DNA from: Roseofilum reptotaenium CS-1145
GTDB taxonomy: Bacteria; Cyanobacteriota; Cyanobacteriia; Cyanobacteriales; Desertifilaceae
DNA length: 64,000 bases
Assembly (NCBI RefSeq): GCF_028330985.1
Contig: NZ_JAQMUE010000082.1
Location: forward strand, 1 to 64,000
Direction: 5' to 3'
Positions within the stretch are counted from its first letter, which is position 1. Each line of letters starts with the position of its first letter. The notes under the pieces are model-generated. The model was not told where the DNA came from. It searched no databases and was given only the letters and a program-made list of their open reading frames with translations. The position numbers and the translations under genes are program-made. Below, piece after piece: positions 53,958 to 62,764 of this stretch.

Positions 53958-54431
53958 CTAATCTCCCATCAGTTCATTGGGGGTACAGAGAACGGGCAGC
54001 ACATAGCCAAAATCTAAACTAATTTCTGCTAGTTTTCCTTGAATTTGGGCGTTGGCAATATGTTTACAGTTCCAGGTTAACAAATAATCCAAGCCGTGAA
54101 CCGTTGCGGCAGCGATGTGGATGGCATCTATCTTGGCTTTGGGGGGTAAATTACTTCGGGCTAAAAATTCTGTTGCTAAACCTTGTACCGCCTGATTCAA
54201 GTCTAACACAGGAAGATCGCGTAAAATCTCTAGTCGTTGGGTGGCGATCGCCGGATCTCCTTGTGCTACTTCATCTAAAACGGCTTCTGAGGTATAGAGC
54301 GTGAACTCTCTCCGACGCAGTTCCCACCAGTCCCTTGTAATCTCCATGTTGGCAGCGATAATCAAGTTTTTGGTCGATCTAGCGGTGAGATAGCCTAAAA
54401 TACTTGTTTCAATGTAAACTGTTTCACTCAT
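53958..54431 (-). CDS. PIN-domain protein (VapC-like toxin)
   Basis: 157 residues. The N-terminal VYIETSILGYL carries the first acidic residue of the PIN site (Glu in place of Asp), SEAVLDEV a second, and the C-terminal KIDAIHIAAATVHGLDYLLT and NCKHIANAQ supply the remaining acidic and Asn residues. PIN proteins are metal-dependent ribonucleases. The gene overlaps none, and the small downstream gene starts at the base after its stop. Direct repeats flank the pair. Confidence 0.8.
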   Translation of the reverse strand: MSETVYIETSILGYLTARSTKNLIIAANMEITRDWWELRRREFTLYTSEAVLDEVAQGDPAIATQRLEILRDLPVLDLNQAVQGLATEFLARSNLPPKAKIDAIHIAAATVHGLDYLLTWNCKHIANAQIQGKLAEISLDFGYVLPVLCTPNELMGD

Positions 54432-54522
54432 ATCGATAAAGGTTAACTCACTCTATTTTAGGCTACGGCGATCGCCACCTGTACAAAGAAACCGGGTTGG
54501 TGGTTTGACCTCGATAGGGGGC

Positions 54523-54584
54523 AGCATCCCCAGAATCAGGTTTCTAGATCTTATGACAAATCAGAAACTAGGAGTTAAGATAGA
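54523..54584. repeat. Direct repeat right of the PIN toxin operon
   Basis: Second copy of the 62-base repeat at 53665-53726. The ATG of the truncated PIN gene at 54553 lies inside it. Confidence 0.75.
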
Positions 54585-54870
54585 ATCTGAAGCGATGTAT
54601 TTCTTATCAGAATTACGAGGTTGGTCAGCACAGGCAATCTTATGGGATTTTATCAAGAGAAAAGCTTTGTTTCTTTATGCAATTCATGAAGCAGAATATC
54701 AACGCATGGAAGTTTTGATGGAAAAATATCAAGACTTGCCTATGGATTTAGCTGATGCTTCTCTTGTTGCTGTGGCAGAAAGTCAAAAGATTAAGCGAAT
54801 CTTTACATTAGACAGTGATTTTTATGTTTATCGACTATATGATAAAGATGCTTTTGAAGTCATTCCTTGA
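54553..54870 (+). pseudogene. N-terminally truncated PIN-domain gene
   Basis: The frame from ATG 54553 encodes 105 residues. DLPMDLADASLVAVAESQKI and RIFTLDSDFYVY are the third and fourth PIN motifs of the VapC-like type, but the expected first strand with LLDTG is absent: the N-terminal part is encoded by a dispersed repeat instead. The protein would lack the first catalytic Asp, so I call it a decayed toxin. A partner antitoxin is not seen upstream. Confidence 0.6.
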
Positions 54871-54938
54871 GTTGAAATTTGGCGATTGCCCTTCAGTTTC
54901 GTCTCCTTCATCTTATGAGATTCATTCTGGAGAGTTCG

Positions 54939-55358
54939 TTAAAAGTCATACTCCCCTTTGAGTTGTTCTGGCTTGATGGGGATTGAATAGCGCTTCTTGA
55001 TAATTGGTTCCACCTGCTCTTGAGCATTTCTCTTGGTTCCTACAAGCATCTCTAGTTCATTCCCATGGGATATTGCTTGTAAGGTTGCGTATCTGTAACT
55101 TGATTGGCTCCACACCCAATTCAGATCGATAGTCATGGTTCGATTACGGAAAGATAAGTCTATGTTAGGTACGGCCGAAATCTTGTCATCTTCTGATGGG
55201 GGTTGCGGTTCATATCGATTCATGATTTCGGCTAACTCTGAGATATAGATGCGGGTTAGTTCCGTAGCGCGATCGCGATCGCCGACAGCGCCCTCAAGAA
55301 AATCAGTAAGCATCCCCTTAATCGTTGTCAGTCTGGCTCGGTTTGTTTCATTAAGCAT
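54939..55358 (-). CDS. Hypothetical protein
   Basis: 139 residues, soluble. The N-terminal half is helical with LTTIKGMLTDFLEGAVGDRD, the second half contains beta strands (MTIDLNWVWSQSSYRY, LEMLVGTKRN). No family was recognised. The composition and lack of any domain leave its function open. It is transcribed convergently to the truncated PIN gene. Confidence 0.55.
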   Translation of the reverse strand: MLNETNRARLTTIKGMLTDFLEGAVGDRDRATELTRIYISELAEIMNRYEPQPPSEDDKISAVPNIDLSFRNRTMTIDLNWVWSQSSYRYATLQAISHGNELEMLVGTKRNAQEQVEPIIKKRYSIPIKPEQLKGEYDF

Positions 55359-55463
55359 CAGTCTGTTCTGCCTTTTATTTCCTGTTAGATTTGGGACTCC
55401 GACAGTAACAATACTATCACTAAGAATGTTAGATCAAATCCCAAAAATCGCGCTACATATCAA

Positions 55464-55487
55464 TCTCCGTGTCTCCGTGTCTCCGTG
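55464..55487. repeat. TCTCCGTG tandem repeat in the pre-pntAA gap
   Basis: Three exact units of TCTCCGTG. The 381-base gap 55359-55739 holds nothing else I can name; the promoter of the transhydrogenase operon should lie within it. A GAGGAA stretch stands 8 bases before the pntAA ATG. Confidence 0.55.
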
Positions 55488-55739
55488 TTCCCGCGTCAAC
55501 CATCTGTAGCACATATCTAAGAATTTCATATTACTCACCTTGATCGCGTACCTATCCAGTCAGGGTCTTGAAATCCCGCTAATTCATAAAATAAGTTAAA
55601 GATCCCCTTGGGTTTCCAGGGATCGGCCTACGATCCATAGGAACCAAATGCAAATGACTCAAATCCAGTCGGTGCTATCTATCCAGCAATAATGCTGGTT
55701 CGACCATAGCCCATTGATCGCTATAGAAGAGGAATATCC

Positions 55740-56891
55740 ATGAAAATAGGAGTTGCGAAAGAAGTTGAGTATCGAGAACGCCGAGTTGCTCTAATTCCCG
55801 ATGCGATCGCCAAGTTAACCAAACAGGGGTTAGAGATTTGGGTTGAATCTGGATTAGGCGAGCAGTCCTGCTTTGAGGATTCTGCCTATGAGGAAGCGGG
55901 AGCGCAAGTTATTTCTGATAAAGAGAAATTATGGAAAGAAGTAGATGTATTGTTAAAAGTTGGCTCTCCAGTCGAAGAAGAACTCGGTCTACTGACTCCC
56001 GGAAAGGTACTGATTAGCTTTTTGAATCCCTTGGGCCAACCAGAAATGATCCAGAAACTGGCCAATGCTCAGGTAACAGCTTTAAGTATGGAACTGATTC
56101 CCCGTACCAGTCGTGCCCAAAGTATGGACGCTTTATCCTCCCAAGCGGGGGTAGCGGGTTATAAGGCGGTTTTGATTGCGGCTGCGGCTCTGCCTAAGTT
56201 CTTTCCTATGTTAACCACGGCTGCGGGAACCATTCGACCGGCGAAAGTATTTGTCATTGGCGCTGGAGTTGCGGGTCTACAGGCGATCGCCACGGCTAGA
56301 CGACTGGGAGCTGTCGTAGAAGCCTTTGATATTCGTCCCGCCGTCAAGGAAGAAGTACAAAGCTTGGGCGCTAAATTCGTGGAAGTAACACTCAATGAAG
56401 AAACCGTAGCCGAAGGAGGCTATGCACGGGAAATTTCGGAAGACTCCAAACGCCGTTCCCAAGAATTAGTCGCCGAGCATGTGAAAACGGCAGATGTGGT
56501 GATTACCACGGCTCAAGTTCCGGGTAAAAAAGCACCCCGGTTAGTGACGAAAGAAATGGTGGCACAAATGAAACCGGGTTCAGTGGTGGTTGATTTGGCC
56601 GCTGAACAAGGAGGTAACTGTGAAGTTAGCGAAGCAGGTAAAGATGTTGTCTATGAAGGAGTAACCGTCATTGGCCCCATTAATCTTCCGGCATCTATGG
56701 CCATTCATGCCTCACAAATGTATGCCAAAAATATCTCCACTCTGCTGAATTATCTGGTGAAAGAAGGCGAATTAAATCTCGACTTTGACGATGATATTAT
56801 CAGCGGCACTGTAGTCACCCACGGCGGAGAAATCCGCAATCAGCGAGTTAAAGATGCCTTGGCTAGCGAACAATCTCCTGTTGCCAATTAA
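55740..56891 (+). CDS. pntAA: NAD(P) transhydrogenase subunit alpha part 1
   Basis: 383 residues. It is the NAD(H)-binding domain I of proton-translocating transhydrogenase. The N-terminal domain has KEVEYRERRVALIPDAI, and the dinucleotide-binding part has VIGAGVAGLQAIATARRLGA, TTAQVPGKKAPRLV and the MAIHASQMYAKNISTLL end. In cyanobacteria the alpha subunit is split in two genes, as here. It pairs with pntAB and pntB downstream to make NADPH from NADH and the proton gradient. Heptamer repeats follow it before the next gene. Confidence 0.95.
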   Translation: MKIGVAKEVEYRERRVALIPDAIAKLTKQGLEIWVESGLGEQSCFEDSAYEEAGAQVISDKEKLWKEVDVLLKVGSPVEEELGLLTPGKVLISFLNPLGQPEMIQKLANAQVTALSMELIPRTSRAQSMDALSSQAGVAGYKAVLIAAAALPKFFPMLTTAAGTIRPAKVFVIGAGVAGLQAIATARRLGAVVEAFDIRPAVKEEVQSLGAKFVEVTLNEETVAEGGYAREISEDSKRRSQELVAEHVKTADVVITTAQVPGKKAPRLVTKEMVAQMKPGSVVVDLAAEQGGNCEVSEAGKDVVYEGVTVIGPINLPASMAIHASQMYAKNISTLLNYLVKEGELNLDFDDDIISGTVVTHGGEIRNQRVKDALASEQSPVAN

Positions 56892-56930
56892 CTGGGTTAT
56901 GTAGGGATAGGAAAATCGAGAGATATGAGC

Positions 56931-57018
56931 GCTCCCTTCGACTCCGCTCAGGGAGCAGGGACGCAGAGAAGGTCTATTCCCTATTCCCTATTTCCCCTGT
57001 CCATTACTCATTACCTAT
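56931..57018. repeat. GCTCCCT/AGGGAGC hairpin and heptamer array between pntAA and pntAB
   Basis: GCTCCCT (56931-56937) pairs with AGGGAGC (56950-56956). Then CTATTCC units run from 56974 to about 57000 and CCATTAC-like units to 57018, ending four bases before the pntAB ATG. Confidence 0.6.
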
Positions 57019-57022
57019 CATC

Positions 57023-57310
57023 ATGACAGAATCATTAATCGGCGCTTTATTTGTCTTTGTGCTTGCCAGTTTTGCTGGCTTTGAAGTAATTAACAAAGTT
57101 CCGCCTACGCTGCACACCCCTTTGATGTCTGGGGCGAATGCCATTTCTGGAATTGCCTTAATTGGGGCCTTAATTGTGGCCGGCGATCGCACCCTCAGCA
57201 TTAGCGTAATCCTCGGTCTAATTGCCGTTGTCTGCGCCACAATCAACGTGGTGGGCGGTTTTTTGGTCACCGATCGCATGTTGCAAATGTTCAAGAAGAA
57301 AGAAGCCTGA
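57023..57310 (+). CDS. pntAB: NAD(P) transhydrogenase subunit alpha part 2
   Basis: 95 residues with three membrane helices: GALFVFVLASFAGFEVI, GANAISGIALIGALIVAG and ISVILGLIAVVCATINVVGG. This is the membrane part of the alpha subunit that, with pntB, forms the proton channel. A heptamer repeat runs up to its ATG and no AGGAGG site is seen. It is ended by a second repeat block before pntB. Confidence 0.93.
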   Translation: MTESLIGALFVFVLASFAGFEVINKVPPTLHTPLMSGANAISGIALIGALIVAGDRTLSISVILGLIAVVCATINVVGGFLVTDRMLQMFKKKEA

Positions 57311-57331
57311 ACGCGAAGATTGGGAGATTTT

Positions 57332-57369
57332 CTATTCCCTATTCCCTATTCCCTATTACCTATTACCCA
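57332..57369. repeat. CTATTCC/TTACCTA heptamer array touching the pntB start
   Basis: Five or more tandem units fill the gap between pntAB and the pntB ATG at 57371. Only one base separates array and start codon. Confidence 0.65.
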
Positions 57370-57370
57370 A

Positions 57371-58786
57371 ATGACAGCATTAATGGATTATTTACCCACA
57401 GGGATTCAACTGGTTTATCTGGTTTCTGCGTCCTTGTTTATCATTGGTTTGAAACAACTTGGCTCTCCAGCAACGGCTCGCAATGGGAATTTATTAGGAT
57501 CTGTTGCGATGTTTTTAGCCGTTGTAGTTACCCTGCTCGATCAGCAAGTTCTCAACTATGAACTGATTCTAGTGGGGATTATTATTGGTTCTCTGATTGG
57601 GGCGATCGCTGCTAAACAGGTCGCTATGACGGCCATGCCTCAGATGGTAGGCTTATTTAATGGTTTGGGGGGAGCTGCATCTGCTCTAGTGGCGATCGGT
57701 GAATTTTGGCGGCGCTTAAACCAGCAGCAACCGATTCCCATTGATGCCAATCTCTCCATTATTCTCAGCGTCTTTATCGGTGGCGTTACCCTCACCGGTT
57801 CTCTAATTGCCTTCGGAAAACTCCAAGGCTTACTCACCGGAGCGCCGATTAAATTTCCCCTGCAACAACCCATTAATATCCTCCTGCTGATTGCTTTTCT
57901 GGGTACAACCGGCTATTTACTCTACGACTCCATCAACGCCCCGGTTTTCCTGGTGATGACCGGAATTTCCTTACTCCTAGGTATCCTATTCGTCATTCCC
58001 ATTGGCGGTGGCGATATGCCCGTAGTTATCTCCCTCCTCAACTCCCTTTCAGGTTTAGCCGCCAGCGCCGCCGGATTTGTGGTGATGAATAACGTCCTGA
58101 TTATCTCCGGTGCATTAGTCGGAGCCTCTGGTTTAATCCTCACCCAAATCATGTGTAAAGCCATGAACCGCACCCTCACCAATGTTCTCTTTGGGGGCTT
58201 TGGAACCGCTGAAGGAACCAGTAGTAGTGGAAGTTCTGGAGGAGCAGTACAACAAACCGTTCACAGCATCGACTCCGAAGAAGGAGCCATGATGCTCGGC
58301 TATTCCAAATCCGTCGTAGTCGTTCCCGGATATGGCATGGCAGTTGCCCAAGCCCAGCATGTCGTCCGGGAGTTAGCTGATTTACTCGAAAAACAAGGAG
58401 TTGAAGTCAAATATGCCATTCATCCCGTAGCTGGACGGATGCCAGGACACATGAACGTCCTGTTAGCAGAAGCCAATGTTCCCTACAACCAACTCTATGA
58501 CATGGATGACATCAATCCCCAATTTGACCAAACCGATGTGGCGCTAGTTATTGGAGCGAATGATGTTGTTAATCCTGCCGCTCGCAGTAATCAGGATAGC
58601 CCCATTTATGGGATGCCCATTCTAGAAGTAGACCGCGCCAAGCATACCATTGTCATTAAGCGCAGTTTGAATACTGGGTTTGCCGGTGTAGATAATGAGT
58701 TGTTTTACAAGGATAAAACAATGATGCTCTTTGGTAGCGCTAAGGATATGGTCAATCAACTCGTTTCTAGTGTCAAAGAGTTGTAG
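57371..58786 (+). CDS. pntB: NAD(P) transhydrogenase subunit beta
   Basis: 471 residues from ATG 57371; the TTG at 57320 lies in the repeat block. It has eight to nine membrane helices (domain II), then the NADP(H)-binding domain III with VVVPGYGMAVAQAQHVVREL, HPVAGRMPGHMNVLLAEA, GANDVVNPAAR and GMPILEVDRAK. It completes the transhydrogenase complex in the membrane. A perfect-stem terminator follows at 58815. Confidence 0.95.
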   Translation: MTALMDYLPTGIQLVYLVSASLFIIGLKQLGSPATARNGNLLGSVAMFLAVVVTLLDQQVLNYELILVGIIIGSLIGAIAAKQVAMTAMPQMVGLFNGLGGAASALVAIGEFWRRLNQQQPIPIDANLSIILSVFIGGVTLTGSLIAFGKLQGLLTGAPIKFPLQQPINILLLIAFLGTTGYLLYDSINAPVFLVMTGISLLLGILFVIPIGGGDMPVVISLLNSLSGLAASAAGFVVMNNVLIISGALVGASGLILTQIMCKAMNRTLTNVLFGGFGTAEGTSSSGSSGGAVQQTVHSIDSEEGAMMLGYSKSVVVVPGYGMAVAQAQHVVRELADLLEKQGVEVKYAIHPVAGRMPGHMNVLLAEANVPYNQLYDMDDINPQFDQTDVALVIGANDVVNPAARSNQDSPIYGMPILEVDRAKHTIVIKRSLNTGFAGVDNELFYKDKTMMLFGSAKDMVNQLVSSVKEL

Positions 58787-58814
58787 TTGTAGTCATTTCC
58801 AATAAAATGGAGAG

Positions 58815-58851
58815 AGTAGTGGCTCAAAGTTTTGAGCCACTACTGCTTTTT
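58815..58851 (+). terminator. Strong terminator of the pnt operon
   Basis: AGTAGTGGCTCAAA (58815-58828) and TTTGAGCCACTACT (58831-58844) form a perfect long stem, followed by GC and TTTTT (58847-58851). Confidence 0.9.
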
Positions 58852-58924
58852 ATTCCCTGGCGATCGTTGGTTAATTCATCGGATTTGATATAATCAGGAT
58901 ATTCGCGCAAACCAGGACAAACTC

Positions 58925-59494
58925 ATGAAACTTTCTACAGCATTAATTTCCGTAGTAGATTATCTTGAAGGTGAAAAAAAGAGTCCCATCCGCCATGAAT
59001 ATCTTGGCGGCCAAATATTCGCCATGTCTGGTGGCAGCGAAGAACATAATCGTATTACTCTCAATATTGCTAGTTTCTTAAACTCTCACTTACGGGGCAG
59101 TGGTTGTAAAACATTCATGTCAGATATGAAAGTTAATATGCCCATGGCTCGCGATACTGCGGAGCTTTTTTATTATCCCGATGTCATGGTGACTTGTGAC
59201 CCTCAAGATACGGAAAGATACTATAAAACTCGTCCTTGTTTAATTGTAGAGGTCCTTTCTCCTTCCACTCAAAGTTTAGATCGACGAGAAAAACGATTGA
59301 ATTATCAAAGTTTGCCCAGTTTACAGGAATATTTTCTTGTTTCTCAAACCCAAATGAAGGTGGAAGTATATCGACGGGATACGGACGGAACCTGGTCTCT
59401 AGAAATCTTAGAGTCCGATGATAATTTAGAGTTAAATTCAGTGGGTTTAACCTTGACAATGGCAGAGATTTATGATGAGGTTTTGACACAGTGA
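58925..59494 (+). CDS. Uma2-family endonuclease (DUF820)
   Basis: 189 residues. It has RHEYLGGQIFAMSGGSEEHN, YYPDVMVTCDPQDTERYYK and CLIVEVLSPSTQSLDRREK, the conserved words of the family, with the PD-(D/E)XK acidic residues (Asp of YPDVMV, Glu of VEVLSPST) intact. It is a distant paralogue of the protein at 15715. Target and role are unknown. It is 33 bases upstream of the monooxygenase gene on the same strand and may be co-transcribed. Confidence 0.85.
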   Translation: MKLSTALISVVDYLEGEKKSPIRHEYLGGQIFAMSGGSEEHNRITLNIASFLNSHLRGSGCKTFMSDMKVNMPMARDTAELFYYPDVMVTCDPQDTERYYKTRPCLIVEVLSPSTQSLDRREKRLNYQSLPSLQEYFLVSQTQMKVEVYRRDTDGTWSLEILESDDNLELNSVGLTLTMAEIYDEVLTQ

Positions 59495-59527
59495 GAGATG
59501 ACCGAGTAATAGATTTCAATTCTATCC

Positions 59528-60922
59528 ATGACTAAAGTTCCTATCTATGATGTGGTAATTGTGGGCGCTGGCCCAGTAGGGTTAGCTACGGCAATCGGTT
59601 TGCAAAAACGAGGTCTAGAAAATATCCTAGTTATTGATAAAACTCGTGAATTTCGTCAAGTTGGTCAGGGATTTGATTTACTACCAAATGGTTTAAAGGC
59701 GCTGAAACTGATTGCTCCAGATGCATATGACGCAGTTAAACAATCTGGAACTTTATATTTAGCTTCTCCCGATCAGCCTAGTTCCCCATCTCCTCAATGG
59801 GTCTATAAAAATACCCAAGGTGAAATTTTACGGGCTGTTCCTCTGAGTTTTGACCATTGGTTCAAAACCTATGGAGAAGGGCGCGTATCTATCGGTTGGT
59901 ACACTTTGCAAACAACTTTAAGAACGCTGCTGTCTGAATCCCAAGTTCAAGCCAATTGCCGTTGTGTTAATATCGTACAAGAATCAGATACAGGATATCT
60001 GAGAATTGACTATCAATCTAATGGTCAAGAATCCCCAAATATTTATGCTCATTGGCCAGAAAGTTTCACAGAAAATCCCTCTACAGAACCGACTTCTATT
60101 CAATCTATTCGCGCTAAATTGGTAGTTGCTGCTGATGGCATTAATTCTACAGTTCGCCGTCTGATCTATCCAGACGATCGCCCTTTGTATTCCGGTTATG
60201 GTCTAATTGGATGTACGGGGACTGAAACAATTCCTGATACTTTAGCACAAACTATCTATGAAAAATTTATCGGCCAATTGCCTTTAGTCTCTATATTTAA
60301 CGAACATTCAACACAGGGAATCAATAACAACAAGTCGCGTTTAATTTTGGCGAAAAGACCGAATCATCAATTTGCTTACATCATGCATCATTGTTTTTCT
60401 GTAGAAGAATTAACTCAACAAAGCAAGCCCGAAATTATCGATCGTACCATTCATATTCTGACCCAGGAAGAATTTCCAGAAGAATTGCTTGAGTTATTAC
60501 GCTTATCTCCGGCAGACTCTATGGTAGCTCGTCCCTATTATATCTATCCGGTTACTGCTGATTTATCGTTTCCAGAAACGGCCGATCCTCGATTAAAAAC
60601 AGCTTGCATCCCTGAGTTTTCATGGCATCGAGACAAAATAGTTTTAGCTGGAGATGCAGCTCACGGAATGCCGCCTTTTGCTGGACAAGGCGCTAATCAA
60701 GGTTTGGAAGATGCTTGGTGTTTGTCTAGGGGAATTTCTCGGTTATTTGAGCAAGGTTATGAAGAGAATTTAGAGAAAATTAATGAAGTGTTTGATGAGT
60801 ATGAAAAAACTCGCTATCCAATTATGGCCCAAGTGCAACAAGCCACGTTGAGGGGATTATATCAAACTGACCAAGAATGGCAGGATTATAATCAAAGGAT
60901 ACATGGCAGGTCTTTAAGTTGA
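59528..60922 (+). CDS. FAD-dependent aromatic-ring monooxygenase-like protein
   Basis: 464 residues. IVGAGPVGLATAIGL (about 11-25) binds the FAD ADP moiety, VVAADGINSTVRR is the DG motif, and VLAGDAAHGMPPFAGQGANQ the second FAD motif. This is the PHBH/UbiH-like flavoprotein hydroxylase fold. A polar insert is seen around residues 165-195. The substrate is unknown; such proteins in cyanobacteria act in secondary metabolism or ubiquinone-like chemistry. ATG 59528 has no strong ribosome site. Confidence 0.85.
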   Translation: MTKVPIYDVVIVGAGPVGLATAIGLQKRGLENILVIDKTREFRQVGQGFDLLPNGLKALKLIAPDAYDAVKQSGTLYLASPDQPSSPSPQWVYKNTQGEILRAVPLSFDHWFKTYGEGRVSIGWYTLQTTLRTLLSESQVQANCRCVNIVQESDTGYLRIDYQSNGQESPNIYAHWPESFTENPSTEPTSIQSIRAKLVVAADGINSTVRRLIYPDDRPLYSGYGLIGCTGTETIPDTLAQTIYEKFIGQLPLVSIFNEHSTQGINNNKSRLILAKRPNHQFAYIMHHCFSVEELTQQSKPEIIDRTIHILTQEEFPEELLELLRLSPADSMVARPYYIYPVTADLSFPETADPRLKTACIPEFSWHRDKIVLAGDAAHGMPPFAGQGANQGLEDAWCLSRGISRLFEQGYEENLEKINEVFDEYEKTRYPIMAQVQQATLRGLYQTDQEWQDYNQRIHGRSLS

Positions 60923-60953
60923 GATTGGACGCATCTCTCTTGCGATTAACTAA

Positions 60954-61217
60954 CTCAAAGCAGCGATTATTGAGTCAATTTTAGAGCATTCAGTTTTAGG
61001 CGATCGCCTGCTCGAATGTACAACAACCGTTTTAGGGATAGCTGGGCGATCGGCACATGACATGTTTGGCTCCCCTGATGACCTGAAATTGCGATCATGT
61101 GCCACCTTATTTTCAGTCGTGCCACCCCCTGATTCTGTGTTTGTACAAGTGTTGGATCGGTTTTACAACGGGGAACGAGACAGGAAAACGTTGGAGTTGT
61201 TGGGATGCAATCAATAA
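60954..61217 (+). pseudogene. DUF1810 gene remnant (C-terminal part, no start)
   Basis: An open frame of 87 codons without a start codon at its head begins after TAA at 60951. SVLGDRLLECTTTVLGIAGR, SAHDMFGSPDDLKLRSCATL and RFYNGERDRKTLELLG match the second half of DUF1810 proteins. The N-terminal 55-60 residues are absent. The 525-base gap 60923-61447 also has a small hairpin (CTTCAATA-CAA-TATTGAAG, 61402-61420) followed by T6 at 61431. Confidence 0.75.
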
Positions 61218-61447
61218 TACAGCGCCAAGCGCTCTCCGTGGAGGAATAGGGGAGTGGGTGGAGTGAATAACATATTCAAAGCTCCACCAAGTCTGTTCTT
61301 TGCTCCCTCTAGTTCCCCATCACAGCACCAAGCACTATAAAACAAGTCTGGGCTACGAAGACCCAATCAAATAACATCTTTTCGTCAGACAAGAGGACAC
61401 CCTTCAATACAATATTGAAGTAATTGAAAGTTTTTTACTTGAGCTTT

Positions 61448-62041
61448 CTAAGAGCCTTTGAAGTACTGATTGAGATGCGATTCAAATCGGATAAAGTCAT
61501 TTTCAATATCTGGGTTTTTCATCACATCAAAACAGACAAACGTTGGTAAAGGCTCCATGTCAAAAAACTTAAAGTTGAGATGCATCGGCCAGAATAAATC
61601 ATCTACACTTTTGCCTTCAAATAACCACTGATTGGGATCGTTAAAGGCTTCTTTTGGTGCGTTAAACGTCAGGGAAAGCATGTATTTTTTACCAGTCAGC
61701 GTTCCACCCGTACCATATTGCTTGCTGGGGTCTTTGCGAGTTCTGCCATCACCGTTACAGAGCCGACTATCCAGACCAGAAGAATACACATAATCCATGT
61801 ATTTTTTGAAGCTCCATGATACCCCCATCCAGTTGACGGGAGTTTGAAGAATAATTGCATCAGCCCACTGGTGTTTTGCGATTTCTTCTTCAATGTCGTA
61901 ATCATCTTTCATCGTAGTGATTTTGACGGTATATCCTTTGGCACTCAGAAGAGTTTGGGCTTTTTCAACTAACGCGGCATTGAGTTTGCCGGGGGAGATA
62001 GCATATTCTTCGTGGCCATTGATGATGAAGATATTTGGCAT
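61448..62041 (-). CDS. MdaB-like NAD(P)H quinone reductase / flavodoxin-fold oxidoreductase
   Basis: 197 residues. [40 protein letters not shown] and [20 protein letters not shown] are typical of the modulator-of-drug-activity (MdaB) branch of flavin quinone reductases. It would reduce quinones in a two-electron step, which prevents radical formation. It is the last of three genes after the GST and peroxiredoxin genes and probably shares their regulation by the divergent HxlR gene. Confidence 0.85.
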   Translation of the reverse strand: MPNIFIINGHEEYAISPGKLNAALVEKAQTLLSAKGYTVKITTMKDDYDIEEEIAKHQWADAIILQTPVNWMGVSWSFKKYMDYVYSSGLDSRLCNGDGRTRKDPSKQYGTGGTLTGKKYMLSLTFNAPKEAFNDPNQWLFEGKSVDDLFWPMHLNFKFFDMEPLPTFVCFDVMKNPDIENDFIRFESHLNQYFKGS

Positions 62042-62087
62042 GGTTGAAATTTCCTGGGGTTATGGTTGATAGGGGCAATCGAAGTTA

Positions 62088-62732
62088 TTACAGCCCTTTC
62101 AAAGCATCTACAATAACACTCGGTTCTGCCCGTTTGGTGTAATCGACATCTGTAAAGGCATACACAATTTCGCCATTGGGTTGGATGACATAGGTGGCGG
62201 GAATGGGTAATTCAAAATGGTCATTGCCATTATGAGCCGCCACATCAATGCCGAAACTTTGATAAATAGGAAGCAGAGAAGCGGGCAACTTAAAGACCAG
62301 CCCAAATTGTCGAGCGACCTGATTGTCCACATCACTTAAGACGGGAAACGCTAACTCATTTTTCTCTTGCGTGGTTAAGGAATTATCTGGAGTTTCGGGC
62401 GAAATGGCGACTAGAGTGGCTCCAGTCTCTTCAATACTTGCCAGGGCATTTTGCAATGCCTGGAGTTCTAGGTTGCAGTAGGGACACCAACCGCCGCGAT
62501 AGAATGCGATCGCTACAGGGCCTTTCGTCAAAAGTTCTTTAATACTCACAGGTTGCCCTGTAGCGTTTGGCAAAGTGAAGTCTGGAATGGTATCGCCCAC
62601 CTTGAGCGTTTGCTTCAGAATCCCGGAGTCCCCTAAGTCCGTGGTAGCCTGCTGCATTACATTCTGTGTTTCTTGGGGAACATTACTGCGAAATTGTTGT
62701 TGGAAAGCTTGTAAGTCGTTTGCGAGCGTCAT
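62088..62732 (-). CDS. Peroxiredoxin-like AhpC/TSA-family protein
   Basis: 214 residues. The thioredoxin-fold motif FYRGGWCPYCNLELQAL has a CxxC with the peroxidatic Cys first; the rest (VGDTIPDFTLPNATGQP, FPVLSDVDNQVARQFGLVF) is ordinary peroxiredoxin. It reduces hydroperoxides using thiols. Encoded between the GST and MdaB-like genes on the same strand, 46 and 32 bases away. Confidence 0.88.
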   Translation of the reverse strand: MTLANDLQAFQQQFRSNVPQETQNVMQQATTDLGDSGILKQTLKVGDTIPDFTLPNATGQPVSIKELLTKGPVAIAFYRGGWCPYCNLELQALQNALASIEETGATLVAISPETPDNSLTTQEKNELAFPVLSDVDNQVARQFGLVFKLPASLLPIYQSFGIDVAAHNGNDHFELPIPATYVIQPNGEIVYAFTDVDYTKRAEPSVIVDALKGL

Positions 62733-62764
62733 GTTGAATTCTCCAATGGGTATTAAGTGTGAGT

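Noticed and set aside
55464-55487. Possible CRISPR-like repeat because of three identical units
   Set aside because: The units are contiguous 8-mers without spacers, so it is a simple tandem repeat.
57320-57370. Upstream extension of pntB to a TTG
   Set aside because: It translates the heptamer array (FPIPYSLLPIT), not a conserved N-terminus.
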